In this document: one piece after another, positions 36,074 through 45,274 of the stretch | How positions within the stretch are numbered: position 1 is the first letter of the stretch | Layout of the letters: each line of letters begins with the position of its first letter | Assembly: GCF_014773385.1 (NCBI RefSeq) | Contig: NZ_JACXAI010000022.1 | Coordinates: 43,016 to 107,015 of the forward strand | DNA from: Metabacillus arenae | Lineage (GTDB): Bacteria; Bacillota; Bacilli; Bacillales; Bacillaceae | DNA length: 64,000 bases | Direction: 5' to 3' | Notes under the pieces: model-generated | Told to the model about the DNA's origin: nothing | Databases searched by the model: none | The model's input: the letters and a program-made list of their open reading frames with translations, nothing else | Position numbers and translations under genes: made by a program

Positions 36074-36091
36074 TTGGCACGCTAATTGCAT
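36074..36091 (+). promoter_or_regulatory. sigma-54 (-24/-12) promoter of the Rieske oxygenase operon
   Basis: TTGGCAC-GCTAA-TTGCAT fits the sigma-54 consensus TGGCAC-N5-TTGC exactly. About 105 bases of leader separate it from the first gene. Confidence 0.88.
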
Positions 36092-36196
36092 ATATAGAAT
36101 TGACAGGCAGAAAGAAAGCTGTCGTTAATTGCTGAACTATTTGAAACATTAGCAAATTTGGATTTTAGGAATAAAGACAGCAAGGGAGGAATGAAT

Positions 36197-37216
36197 TTGG
36201 AAAAACGGGATAGGGTATTTGACATTACTATAATCGGGGGAGGGCCAGTTGGCCTGTTTACCGCTTTTTATGCTGGGATGCGCCAGGCGTCGGTGAAAAT
36301 TATCGAAAGTCTTCCTCAACTCGGAGGACAGTTGTCTGCTTTGTACCCAGAAAAATTTATTTATGATATTGCAGGATTCCCAAAAGTACGGGCACAGGAT
36401 CTCATTGATCAATTAATCGAACAAATGAGTCAGTTTGAATCAACAATTTGCCTCGAGCAATCGGTGGAAAGCATCGTTCGGACAGCTGACGGGAGATTTG
36501 CGATCACAACGAACGAAGAAACTCATTATACGAAAGCGGTTATTATCACGGCTGGGAACGGGGCATTCCAATCACGAAAAATGAAAATTGAAGGAGAAGA
36601 CAAATTTGAAAAAGTCAACCTTCATTATTTCGTACAGGATTTAAATCAATTCACCGGAAAAAAAGTAGTCGTGTTTGGCGGTGGTGATTCAGCGGTTGAC
36701 TGGGCACTCATGCTTGAACCGATAGCTGAAAAAGTGACAATCATTCATCGAAGAGACAAATTTCGAGCCCATGAGCATAGTGTTGAGCAGTTGAAACAGT
36801 CAAAAGTGGAAATTTTAACGCCGTACGTGCCTTCACAATTGGTCGGCGATGAAAAAATAGAAAAAGTGATTGTGACAGAAGCGAAAAGCGGAGAACCGAT
36901 CGAAATTGAAGTTGATGATGTCCTTGTCAATTACGGATTTGTTTCATCGCTCGGCCCAATTAAAGATTGGGGTCTTGAAATCGAAAGTAATTCCATCAAA
37001 GTCGACTCTAGAATGGAAACGAACATCGAGGGTATATACGCAGCAGGAGATATTTGCACGTACGAAGGCAAAGTGAAGCTAATTGCAAGCGGTTTTGGCG
37101 AAGCACCGACAGCTGTGAGCAATGCGAAAGTATATATCGATCCGAGTGCAAAAGTTCAGCCTTTACACAGCACAAGCATTATGGAAGAGAAAGAAAAAAG
37201 CGGCTCAGCCGTTTAA
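36197..37216 (+). CDS. ferredoxin-NADP+ reductase, YumC type
   Basis: Flavoprotein of about 339 residues that moves electrons from NADPH to ferredoxin; thioredoxin-reductase-like fold without the CxxC disulfide. FAD site [13 protein letters not shown] (12-24); [20 protein letters not shown] is nearly invariant in YumC; NADPH site [18 protein letters not shown]-terminal FAD segment [11 protein letters not shown]. Start: AGGGAGG ends seven bases before the TTG used; an ATG two codons earlier touches it, so either is possible. First gene of the sigma-54 operon and followed by a ferredoxin, so this is a paralogue dedicated to the oxygenase rather than the housekeeping yumC. Confidence 0.9.
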   Translation: MEKRDRVFDITIIGGGPVGLFTAFYAGMRQASVKIIESLPQLGGQLSALYPEKFIYDIAGFPKVRAQDLIDQLIEQMSQFESTICLEQSVESIVRTADGRFAITTNEETHYTKAVIITAGNGAFQSRKMKIEGEDKFEKVNLHYFVQDLNQFTGKKVVVFGGGDSAVDWALMLEPIAEKVTIIHRRDKFRAHEHSVEQLKQSKVEILTPYVPSQLVGDEKIEKVIVTEAKSGEPIEIEVDDVLVNYGFVSSLGPIKDWGLEIESNSIKVDSRMETNIEGIYAAGDICTYEGKVKLIASGFGEAPTAVSNAKVYIDPSAKVQPLHSTSIMEEKEKSGSAV

Positions 37217-37358
37217 TTTACACATTAAGATAAATTGGCAGCAACGAAGTGTTTCATTGTAGTACCCATTTTATGTATTAAGAATGAACTCAGGTCCAAG
37301 AATGCCAGGCCTTCGCCTTTACAGGCTCGTCGACCTGTGCGTTTCCATATATTAATGA

Positions 37359-37625
<267 letters not shown>

Positions 37626-37722
37626 CTCAATGAGCAGCCGGATAATTATAAGGATGTTTACCAAAAAAAATTTTAGCCTTTCAGCAATTGCTCAATTATC
37701 ATTTTTTTAAAGGGGAGAATGA

Positions 37723-38808
37723 ATGATGACTTATAACAAAGTAGAGAATGCAACAAATCGGATATTTGAAAGAACGTTGACATATGACAAATACACAGAT
37801 CCGAAAGTACTTGAAAAAGAAATGGATCTAGTATTCTCTAAATCTTGGCAGCTAGTGGGACATGTCAGTCAATTGGAAAAAGTAGGTGCCTTCTTCACGA
37901 CTGAAGTTGCGGGCGAGCCGATTATTGTGACTCGCGGCCAGGATGAAGTCATTCGCGCTTTTTATAACGTCTGTCCGCATCGTGCGACAAAGCTTGAAAA
38001 AAATGAGTCAGGCAAGAAGAAAATTTTACAATGCAGCTACCATGGCTGGACGTTCAAATTGGATGGAAAATTAAACAAAGCGCCGAACTTTAGCGGCGAA
38101 GATGCAGCTTGTGTACAAGATGCTTGTTTACGCTCAGTCCGCATGGAAATCTTGGAATCTTTAATCTTTGTAAACTTGGATGATCATGCAAAGCCGCTTA
38201 GAGAATCCTACGGCGATTTCTTCGACCGCTTGAGCAAATATTCGTTTTTAAGTGAGTTAAAAAGAACAAACCAAACATCAAGGGTGATTAAAGCAAACTG
38301 GAAAGCGTTTATTGACAATTATTTAGAGTGTGACCACTGCCATGTAGCACATCCAGGCTTTGTTGCAGCACTTGACATGGATGATTATCAAATCATTACA
38401 TGTGAAAATTATTCGCTTCAAGGATCAATTGTTAAACCAGATAAAAATTATGGGACGGTCGATTTAAATCAAGCAGAAATGCAAGGCGGGTCTTTCTTCT
38501 GGCTGTGGCCAAACTTAATGTTGACCATTTATCCGGGTCCCGGCAATATGGCGACAATTCAATTGGTGCCGATTGATCATGAAACAACTTTAATTGTTTA
38601 CACTTATTATTTCCGTGATGAGAATTTGACTCAGGAAGAAAAAGACTTAGTTACTTTTGCTGAACAAGTACGCCTGGAAGATGTGGAACTTGTCGAGTTA
38701 GAACAAATCGGTTTCCGCTCCCGTGCATTTAACAAAGGAAGATATTCATCTTCAGAAAAAGCGATCGTACAATTTCATGAAATGGTATTGGAGGCCCTAA
38801 ATGAGTAA
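37723..38808 (+). CDS. Rieske non-heme iron oxygenase, CntA/YeaW-like (probable carnitine monooxygenase)
   Basis: A 361-residue oxygenase alpha subunit. The Rieske [2Fe-2S] ligands are C84, H86, C104 and H107 (CPHRATK, CSYHGW). The mononuclear iron ligands are H205, H210 and D320 (LECDHCHVAHPGF, RLEDVEL). The residue bridging the two centres is E202, where most Rieske oxygenases have Asp; Glu at this place (E205) is the known feature of carnitine monooxygenase CntA, and numbering is nearly collinear. Enzymes of this branch attack quaternary amines (carnitine, glycine betaine, stachydrine). The D-malate-type dehydrogenase and BCCT transporter downstream favour carnitine: cleavage to trimethylamine and malic semialdehyde. 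It overlaps the next gene by eight bases. Confidence 0.88.
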   Translation: MMTYNKVENATNRIFERTLTYDKYTDPKVLEKEMDLVFSKSWQLVGHVSQLEKVGAFFTTEVAGEPIIVTRGQDEVIRAFYNVCPHRATKLEKNESGKKKILQCSYHGWTFKLDGKLNKAPNFSGEDAACVQDACLRSVRMEILESLIFVNLDDHAKPLRESYGDFFDRLSKYSFLSELKRTNQTSRVIKANWKAFIDNYLECDHCHVAHPGFVAALDMDDYQIITCENYSLQGSIVKPDKNYGTVDLNQAEMQGGSFFWLWPNLMLTIYPGPGNMATIQLVPIDHETTLIVYTYYFRDENLTQEEKDLVTFAEQVRLEDVELVELEQIGFRSRAFNKGRYSSSEKAIVQFHEMVLEALNE

Positions 38809-40252
38809 ATTAGTGAATGAAGTAAAATCGACGAAGCAGTTTTTGATGATCAATGGAGAAAAAGTAAAAACAGCAAAATATGACCCGCTTTACTCTCCTT
38901 ATTCCGGGGAAGAAATCGCTAAAATTGCGATGGCGGATAAAGAGCTGACTGTACAGGCAATTGATGCTGCCTTCAACGCACGCGAAATAATGGCGAAAAT
39001 GCCGGCGTATGAGCGGGCAAAAATTTTGGAAAAGGTTGGGGCGCTATTAAAAGAAAAAGCGGACGAAGCAGCAGAAATTATCACTCGTGAATCCGCTAAG
39101 CCGATCATGTTCGCAAAAGCAGAAGTGGCAAGAACGATTGAAACGTATAAGTTTTCGGCCGAAGAAGCAAAAAGAATACATGGTGAAACGATTCCTTTTG
39201 ATGCAGCTGAAGGCGGCGTCGGCCGAATCGGTTACACGTTAAGAGAGCCGATTGGGGTTATTGGAGCGATTACGCCGTTTAACTTCCCTATGAATCTTGT
39301 CGCTCATAAAGTCGGACCAGCTATTGCAGCAGGTAATACAATTGTCTTGAAGCCGGCGTCACAAACTCCGCTGTCTGCTCTCTTTATCGCGGAAATTTTT
39401 GAAGAAGCTGGTCTTCCTGCAGGTGCATTAAATGTAGTAACTGGTCCTGGCGGCACGGTCGGGGAAGCGATTGTGGAAGACGATCGCGTAAGCATGGTAA
39501 CATTCACGGGCAGCCCGAGTGTCGGCATCGGTATTCGCAACAAGGCGGGCTTGAAAAAGACGACGCTTGAACTCGGTTCGAATTCGGCATTAATTATTGA
39601 CAAAGATATTGACATCGATCAAATTATTGACCGCTGCATCATGGGTGCTTTCTCCAACCAGGGGCAAGTATGTATTTCTCTTCAGCGCGTGTATGCACAT
39701 GAAGAAGTGTATGAAGAATTTGTTACAAAGTTCACCGAAGCGGCGAAGCAGCTGAAAATCGGTGATCCTCTTAATCACGACACATATATTTCCGCTTTAA
39801 TTTCTAAAGGGGAAGCTGAACGTGTACTTGGCTGGATTGAAGAGACGAAAGAAGGCAAAGCAACGATCACTGCAGGCGGCAAATTGCAGGAAGGCATTCT
39901 TGAGCCGACAATTATTACAGGTGCGGATCATTTCTTAAAAGTATCCTGTCAGGAAGCATTTGCTCCAGTTGTCGTCGTGAATAAAGTGAGTTCAGTTGAA
40001 GAAGCGATTGAGCAAGTGAATAACTCTCGCTTCGGATTACAGGCCGGAATTTACACAAATAATGTTAAACATGCTTTGTACGCTTCAAAGGAATTGCATG
40101 TGGGCGGTGTGATCATAAACGATGTGCCAACCTATCGTGTCGACCAAATGCCTTACGGCGGTGTGAAAGAAAGTGGGACAGGTCGTGAAGGAATAAAATA
40201 CGCTGTGGAAGAAATGACTGAAATGAAATTGGTCGTTTGGAACCAAAGCTAA
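38801..40252 (+). CDS. NAD(P)+-dependent aldehyde dehydrogenase (probable malic semialdehyde dehydrogenase)
   Basis: A 483-residue ALDH. Catalytic residues are N161 (ITPFNFP), E257 (LELGSNS) and C291 (NQGQVCISLQRV); TFTGSPSVG is the cofactor loop. It resembles lactaldehyde and succinate-semialdehyde dehydrogenases. Start ATG overlaps the oxygenase end, behind TTGGAGG, so translation is coupled. In this operon its natural substrate would be malic semialdehyde released by the oxygenase, giving malate (inference from neighbours; the sequence alone gives only the family). Confidence 0.9.
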   Translation: MSKLVNEVKSTKQFLMINGEKVKTAKYDPLYSPYSGEEIAKIAMADKELTVQAIDAAFNAREIMAKMPAYERAKILEKVGALLKEKADEAAEIITRESAKPIMFAKAEVARTIETYKFSAEEAKRIHGETIPFDAAEGGVGRIGYTLREPIGVIGAITPFNFPMNLVAHKVGPAIAAGNTIVLKPASQTPLSALFIAEIFEEAGLPAGALNVVTGPGGTVGEAIVEDDRVSMVTFTGSPSVGIGIRNKAGLKKTTLELGSNSALIIDKDIDIDQIIDRCIMGAFSNQGQVCISLQRVYAHEEVYEEFVTKFTEAAKQLKIGDPLNHDTYISALISKGEAERVLGWIEETKEGKATITAGGKLQEGILEPTIITGADHFLKVSCQEAFAPVVVVNKVSSVEEAIEQVNNSRFGLQAGIYTNNVKHALYASKELHVGGVIINDVPTYRVDQMPYGGVKESGTGREGIKYAVEEMTEMKLVVWNQS

Positions 40253-40270
40253 AAAACGAGGGAGATTATT

Positions 40271-41365
40271 GTGAAACACTTTAAAGTAGCAGTTATCGCC
40301 GGCGACGGCATTGGTCCAGAGGTTATTGATGAAGGGATTAAAGTATTAAATAAAGTGGCTGAACTTGATTCTGGCTTTCAATTTGATTTCACTTACTTTC
40401 CATGGGGATGCGAATTTTACACAAAAAACGGAAAGATGATGGATGATGATGGAATGGAGCAGTTGAAAGAATTTGACGCAATTTATTTAGGGGCAGTCGG
40501 GTTTCCCGGCGTCCCTGACCATATTTCACTGTGGGATTTATTATTAAAGATCCGCAAAAGCTTTGACCAGTATGTTAATATTCGTCCTGTGAAGCTGTTA
40601 AAAGGTGCACACTTGCCGCTTGTGGATGTGAAACGAGAGGATATTGATATGCTGTTCATACGCGAGAACAGTGAGGGCGAATATTCAGGCGCAGGTGAAT
40701 GGCTGTTTAAAGGTCAGGAACACGAGGTCGTTTTGCAAAACGGCGTTTTTTCCCGTAAAGGTACGGAGCGCATCATTCGGTATGCGTTTGAAACAGCGAA
40801 AAAAGAAGGCAGATCGCTGACCAGCATTTCTAAAGCAAATGCCCTTAATTACTCGATGGTGTTCTGGGACCAAGTATTTGAAGAAGTGAGCGCAGAATAC
40901 CCTGAAGTCGAAACGGCTTCTTATCTCGTCGACGCTGCGGCGATGCTGATGATTAAAGATCCGAAACGCTTTGAAGTCGTTGTGACATCGAACTTGTTCG
41001 GCGATATTTTAACGGATCTGGGCGCGGCGATCGCTGGTGGAATCGGCCTCGCTGCCGGTGCGAATATTAATCCCGAAAGAAACTTCCCTTCGATGTTTGA
41101 GCCGATTCATGGATCAGCTCCTGACATTGCAGGCAAAGGGATCGGCAACCCGCTTGCATCGATTTGGTCCGCTAGCCAAATGCTCGACTTTTTCGGATAT
41201 GAAGAGCATGGAAAAGTTGTTCTTGAGGCAATCGAGCAACTTTTACTAGAAGATCAAGTTGTGACGCCCGATATGAATGGAACAGCGTCTACTTTCGAAG
41301 TGGGAAACAGGGTGACGGATATTATTACGTCAATCATTTCATCTAAAGATGTATCGGTGAAATAA
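40271..41365 (+). CDS. D-malate / tartrate-type decarboxylating dehydrogenase (DmlA/TtuC family)
   Basis: A 364-residue member of the isocitrate/isopropylmalate dehydrogenase superfamily, closest by eye to DmlA (YeaU) and tartrate dehydrogenase. Landmarks: IAGDGIGPEVIDEG, YLGAVGFPGVPDHISLWDLL, FIRENSEGEYSGAGE (substrate loop) and TSNLFGDILTDLGAAIAGGI with the metal-binding aspartates. It oxidises and decarboxylates D-malate to pyruvate and CO2. GTG start behind GGGAGATTATT, 18 bases after the aldehyde dehydrogenase. In E. coli the same enzyme type is encoded beside yeaV, yeaW and yeaX. Confidence 0.88.
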   Translation: MKHFKVAVIAGDGIGPEVIDEGIKVLNKVAELDSGFQFDFTYFPWGCEFYTKNGKMMDDDGMEQLKEFDAIYLGAVGFPGVPDHISLWDLLLKIRKSFDQYVNIRPVKLLKGAHLPLVDVKREDIDMLFIRENSEGEYSGAGEWLFKGQEHEVVLQNGVFSRKGTERIIRYAFETAKKEGRSLTSISKANALNYSMVFWDQVFEEVSAEYPEVETASYLVDAAAMLMIKDPKRFEVVVTSNLFGDILTDLGAAIAGGIGLAAGANINPERNFPSMFEPIHGSAPDIAGKGIGNPLASIWSASQMLDFFGYEEHGKVVLEAIEQLLLEDQVVTPDMNGTASTFEVGNRVTDIITSIISSKDVSVK

Positions 41366-41379
41366 CGAATTTGATAAGT

Positions 41380-41409
41380 ATCGTGTGAAGAACACTTTCT
41401 TCATACGAT
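41380..41409 (+). terminator. internal hairpin, possible attenuator ahead of the transporter
   Basis: ATCGTGTGAAGA and TCTTCATACGAT pair with one G-U. It is followed by ATCCGTTTT only, so partial termination or mRNA processing is more likely than a full stop. Confidence 0.5.
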
Positions 41410-41559
41410 ATCCGTTTTAATGTATGTCATTTCGTATTAGATTCAAGGTCTTATCTTGAGGTTATTTTCTTTCTATATTGCTTCAGAAAAAAGAAATCGC
41501 TTACATGTATTTCTGTTATTTCTTAACATGCTTGAAACTATTTTATAAGGAGTGATTGG

Positions 41560-43104
41560 GTGAATAGCAAGAAAGCTGTCTTTTACACATCATTAGCGAT
41601 TAGCTTAGGCATAATAAGCATTGGAGTATTTATGCCGAAACAATTAGAAACCTTTTCTAATTCATCGCTTCATTTTATTTATAATAATTTAGGCTGGTTT
41701 ATTCTCGGAAGCGTCTTTATTTTCTTTGCATTCTGCATGTATATGGGACTATCGAAATTTGGGCATATCCGTTTAGGTGACGATTCCGATCGTCCTGAAT
41801 ATAAAACAGCCACGTGGATTGGCATGCTTTTTAGTTCATCTATCGGGATCAGCCTTGTGTTTTGGGGCGTGGCAGAACCTGTATCCTATTATATTGATCC
41901 TCCATTTGGCAAAGCATCCTCAGAAGAATCAGCGAAGCTCGCCATGCAATTCGTCTATCTGCACTGGGGGGTGTCTGCTTGGGCTTGTTATGCGCTTGTA
42001 GGAGTTTCCTTAGCATTCTTTCAGTTTAGAAAAAAGCTCCCATCTTCATTGAGTTCAGTTTTTTATCCATTAATAGGGGACAAAATCAGAGGTCCTATCG
42101 GCAAGGCTATCGATGTTATTGTTATTCTCTCCATTGTCATTGGAATTGCAACGTCACTCGGCTTTGGAACGTTGCAAGTCAATAGTGGGATGAATTTTCT
42201 TTGGGGTTTGCCAGTGAATATGAACACCCAAGCGATTATTATCATTGTGGTAACATTCATATATGTAGCTTCTACTGTTTCAGGGCTGCAAGGAGCCATG
42301 AAACATTTATCCAACCTTAACATGCTGCTCGCTTTTGCTTTATTGGGCTTTGTTCTTTTTCTCGGACCGACACAAACGATTTTTAAGATCTTTTTTCAGG
42401 GAGTGGGCGATTATGCTCAAAACTTTGTTAGTATGTCGTTCAGGACAGAGCCTTATAGCGATGGTTCCTGGATTGCCAGCTGGACGTTGTTTTATTTTGG
42501 CTGGTGGATTGCCTGGGCTCCGCTTGTCGGCAGTTTCGTAGCCAGAATATCAAAAGGCAGAACGATTAAAGAATTTATGATGGGGGCCGTATTTATCCCT
42601 GTGCTTGGCTCTTTCCTCTGGTTTGCTGTAATGGGTGGTTCAGCCATTCATATCATTCAAAATATGGGGGAAACGGCGCTTGCCACCGCTGTTTCAACCG
42701 ATGTGACATCTGCTTTGTTTAAGTTTTTTGAATATTTCCCGATGTCTGCATTCTTAAGTATTTTAGCGATGGTACTTGTGCTCGTTTTCTTTATTACTTC
42801 TGCAAACTCAGCTGTTTTTGTATTAGGTATGATTAGTGAAAATGGCAATCCGCTTCCTTCTCATCCGACGAAAATCATTTGGGGAATTGTTATTGCCGCG
42901 ATCTCGGTTGTTCTGATTATGACTGGAGGACTGTCAGGCTTGCAATCCTCACTCGTGGCAGCAGCCGTACCATTGGCGGTGTTAATGCTTATTATGTGTT
43001 ATTCAACGTATAAAGGCCTTCAAGGAGAATTGCGCCTTTCTCCACAGAAGAAAAATATAGAAACTGAAGAAAAAATGAAGGTTCATGAAAAGCAGGCATT
43101 ATAA
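41560..43104 (+). CDS. BCCT family transporter (betaine/carnitine/choline)
   Basis: A 514-residue, 12-helix secondary transporter for trimethylammonium compounds. The family signature region reads WTLFYFGWWIAWAPLVGSF with ARISKGRTIKEF, and the aromatic residues line the substrate box. The helix 3 glycine stretch (GxGxG in BetP) reads SSSIGISLVFWG, so it keeps one glycine and has serines in place of others. GTG start behind AAGGAG. Last gene of the sigma-54 operon, it provides the substrate. A good terminator follows. Confidence 0.92.
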   Translation: MNSKKAVFYTSLAISLGIISIGVFMPKQLETFSNSSLHFIYNNLGWFILGSVFIFFAFCMYMGLSKFGHIRLGDDSDRPEYKTATWIGMLFSSSIGISLVFWGVAEPVSYYIDPPFGKASSEESAKLAMQFVYLHWGVSAWACYALVGVSLAFFQFRKKLPSSLSSVFYPLIGDKIRGPIGKAIDVIVILSIVIGIATSLGFGTLQVNSGMNFLWGLPVNMNTQAIIIIVVTFIYVASTVSGLQGAMKHLSNLNMLLAFALLGFVLFLGPTQTIFKIFFQGVGDYAQNFVSMSFRTEPYSDGSWIASWTLFYFGWWIAWAPLVGSFVARISKGRTIKEFMMGAVFIPVLGSFLWFAVMGGSAIHIIQNMGETALATAVSTDVTSALFKFFEYFPMSAFLSILAMVLVLVFFITSANSAVFVLGMISENGNPLPSHPTKIIWGIVIAAISVVLIMTGGLSGLQSSLVAAAVPLAVLMLIMCYSTYKGLQGELRLSPQKKNIETEEKMKVHEKQAL

Positions 43105-43138
43105 AGAACGAGGCTGCTCGGCCAATATCAAAGCAAAT

Positions 43139-43177
43139 GGAGTGTTGAATCGCAAAGATTTAATACTCCTTTTTTTG
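43139..43177 (+). terminator. terminator of the Rieske oxygenase operon
   Basis: GGAGTGTTGAATC pairs with GATTTAATACTCC (two G-U pairs) around GCAAA, followed by eight T. Confidence 0.9.
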
Positions 43178-43353
43178 TAGAAATAAAAACCCTAGGGTTC
43201 AAAAAAGCTAATCGCGAGATATAGTAGGGGCCTTAGGTCTCTTAATAGCAGAATTATCAGGATTTAAGAAGGTCAAAGAGGATTGTGGTCTTTAATACTT
43301 ATATTTTTCTCAAATAAATAGATCTTGAGAATCTAGGGAGGTACTGATGAGAT

Positions 43354-43617
43354 ATGACATTTGAGATAACATCATTGTTAATTACTATCGGTTTAGTAAT
43401 GTATATATTTGTTTTGCATGGTTAGGTCAAAAAGTTGGAAAGACAACAGTTTAAGAATCTATCAGATCAAAAGAATGTGTCTCTAGACAACAAGATAAAT
43501 AATTTGATTAATGAGCGTAAAACAGATACAGAGATTATAAAGTTTGTTAGAGAAAAAACAAATCTGGGATTAGTACAAGCTAAGTAGTATGTTGATCGGG
43601 TAAAGAATGCAAGATGA
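43354..43617 (+). pseudogene. small membrane protein with ribosomal L7/L12-like C-terminal domain, two TAG stops
   Basis: One frame runs for 87 codons: a membrane helix (SLLITIGLVMYIFVLHG), a stop TAG at 43423, a linker VKKLERQQFKNLSDQK, then EIIKFVREKTNLGLVQAK, a stop TAG at 43585 and YVDRVKNAR. The last part is the L7/L12 C-terminal-like helix motif (x-R-E-x-T-G-L-G-L-x-E-A-K-x-Y-V-D) found in small Bacillus membrane proteins. AGGGAGG lies upstream. Two in-frame stops without any indel suggest recent inactivation. Confidence 0.65.
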
Positions 43618-43695
43618 AGAGAGTCACCTTTTAGGTGTTTTTTGTTGGAATATATAGGAATAAATCTTTGTTTCCTTGTTTAAGGGGGCAATGGA

Positions 43696-43941
43696 GTGGT
43701 AGGGGAAATTCCTTTCTGGAGATGCTGCTTATGGGCTAATAGTATGAAGAGAATTCTAAGTCTAACACTATCCTTAACAGCATTTGTTATTATTATGATG
43801 GTAAACTTTAAAAAGAATAAGATGGTTCAACAATGGTTGAATAGAGAAGAATTAGAACTTGAAGAACCGAATGTACAATCTGATATAAAAAAAATTAAAT
43901 GCCAAGAGGAAATGATCAAATCTTTATTAGAACATAATTAA
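43696..43941 (+). CDS. small membrane/coiled-coil protein, possibly truncated
   Basis: An 81-residue frame: one hydrophobic helix (ILSLTLSLTAFVIIMMVNF) followed by a charged helical tail (QQWLNREELELEEPNVQSDI). After the TAA the same frame continues KQEQFNQALIQRFDEQARVI, a pattern like the C-terminal coiled coil of DUF3967-type MerR proteins on Bacillus plasmids. The gene is thus probably a fragment with a premature stop. GTG start behind AAGGGGGCAATGGA. Function unknown. Confidence 0.45.
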   Translation: MVGEIPFWRCCLWANSMKRILSLTLSLTAFVIIMMVNFKKNKMVQQWLNREELELEEPNVQSDIKKIKCQEEMIKSLLEHN

Positions 43942-44004
43942 AAACAAGAACAGTTTAATCAAGCTTTGATTCAAAGATTTGATGAACAAGCAAGGGTTAT
44001 AACA

Positions 44005-44040
44005 GGGTACCCAATCCCTTGGAATTGGGTACCCATTTTT
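44005..44040 (+). terminator. strong hairpin terminator
   Basis: GGGTACCCAAT and ATTGGGTACCC pair perfectly (11 bp) around CCCTTGGA, followed by ATTTTT. GGTACC palindromes occur inside each arm. Confidence 0.8.
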
Positions 44041-44092
44041 AAAGGAGAAGGCGATCTCCCCCCTGAATCTCTAATCATAGGAGGGGAGGGGA

Positions 44093-44218
44093 ATGGCTAA
44101 CCAACAAAAAAATTCGCCTTATGTGTCGCGTGATCGACGTAGAATGACCTTGTAAATTAAGAAAGCTTGCATGCAACAACTCGATGAATTAAGCCTAGTG
44201 ACAGGGTTCTTGTCATAG
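44093..44218 (+). pseudogene. ribbon-helix-helix (CopG-like) protein with an in-frame stop
   Basis: AGGAGGGGAGGGG is followed by ATG and NSPYVSRDRRRMTL, a TAA, then IKKACMQQLDELSLVTGFLS and a TAG. The joined sequence has the R-x-T-L-x-I-x-x-x-L-x-x-x-L-D-E-L pattern of ribbon-helix-helix DNA-binding proteins common on plasmids and integrative elements. An excellent ribosome site is retained. Confidence 0.55.
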
Positions 44219-44327
44219 ACTGCAAAGTAGACAGCAGAAAAAGTAGGATAACATTATGGTGAAGATATTTGGTAATTCCTTTGGTGATCCTTTTCTGTAA
44301 AAGTTTAAAAAATAGAAGGTGAGACAA

Positions 44328-44828
44328 GTGACACAAAACAAAAAAGAAATATGTGAAGAAATCAATAATTTATTAGGAGAGCATGCGGAATTTTGGAGCA
44401 TTAGTGATATACAGATAAATTACTTAAAAGAAACCATTACACTAAAGTTAGAGAGTGTTAACGAACAAGAGATTTTAAAAACGTTTATTAAGTTTAAGCA
44501 AGTTATGTCATTGTACATGCATCAAGATGCAGAAGTAGAAACCTATCGATTAAATAATTACAAAGAAACAGACCCATTTTTACTTTCTGAAATCAGTTAT
44601 CATCCTAATGGATTAGGTAAAATAAATGTAGAAAGCTTGGAAGATGAATTGACTGAAATCGAATCGATAAGCTCATCAACAAACTTTTATTTTCAAATTA
44701 ACAATAAAGATTATTTTTTTGTTGAAGCAAACTCCTTTTCCATTACTAGAGTAAGTTCCTCATCAACAGATGAAAAAGTATTTATAGATTTAATCTCAGA
44801 CGAGAAAATAATAACAAATCCATATTAA
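44328..44828 (+). CDS. hypothetical protein, 166 residues
   Basis: Not recognised. A soluble, acidic protein without signal peptide or membrane segment; it alternates short predicted helices and strands (KEICEEINNLLGEHAEFWSI, ITLKLESVNEQEILKTFIKF, NFYFQINNKDYFFVEANSFS). The GTG at 44328 has GAAGGTGAG seven bases ahead, whereas the GTG at 44319 overlaps that site. It follows a patch of decayed small mobile-type genes and may be the last intact member, perhaps an immunity-like protein (weak inference). Confidence 0.6.
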   Translation: MTQNKKEICEEINNLLGEHAEFWSISDIQINYLKETITLKLESVNEQEILKTFIKFKQVMSLYMHQDAEVETYRLNNYKETDPFLLSEISYHPNGLGKINVESLEDELTEIESISSSTNFYFQINNKDYFFVEANSFSITRVSSSSTDEKVFIDLISDEKIITNPY

Positions 44829-45274
44829 TAAATGAGGTCAGACAATCTAATTAAGCCTCAAGAAACCCTTGAAAGCGATTAAGGTAATAACCCCCGTCGT
44901 ATGCTGTCCGTTTTCACAAAGCGGTCTAATTATGATCATCATGAATACCTCTTAGTCCTTCTCGTGAGTAAAAGTTATCAAAAGCAAATTGTATACTATT
45001 TAAAAAATTAATTTGATTAATTCTACACGGATAAAAATTTCATTAAAATGAACGATACCTAAAATTTACATCAATTTTAAAATAATGTAATTAAAAGTTA
45101 ATATTCAGGAAATATATTGAAAATGTTGTACAGTTTTAACAGTACTTTTTGACTAAGGATCGTGTAAATCGCAAGATCTTCGCAACATGAGCAACGATCT
45201 ATCTTACGCAACTAGGAAATGGTAGAGAAACTGTTCCAAAAAATTCAGTTGTATAAGGAGAGAACTCTAATCCG
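44829..45274. other. intergenic, 446 bases, no gene
   Basis: Very AT-rich. No supported frame, terminator or RNA motif. The region near 45160-45240 is slightly richer in GC and precedes the next start. Confidence 0.4.

Noticed and set aside
37723..38808. Glycine betaine or stachydrine demethylase as the role of the Rieske oxygenase
   Set aside because: Not excluded, but such pathways do not need a D-malate-type dehydrogenase; the gene set fits carnitine better.
43423..43587. Pyrrolysine or suppressor read-through at TAG codons, attractive because carnitine breakdown yields trimethylamine
   Set aside because: Other genes here are broken by TGA and TAA too, no pyl genes or methylamine methyltransferases were seen, and the affected families do not use pyrrolysine.
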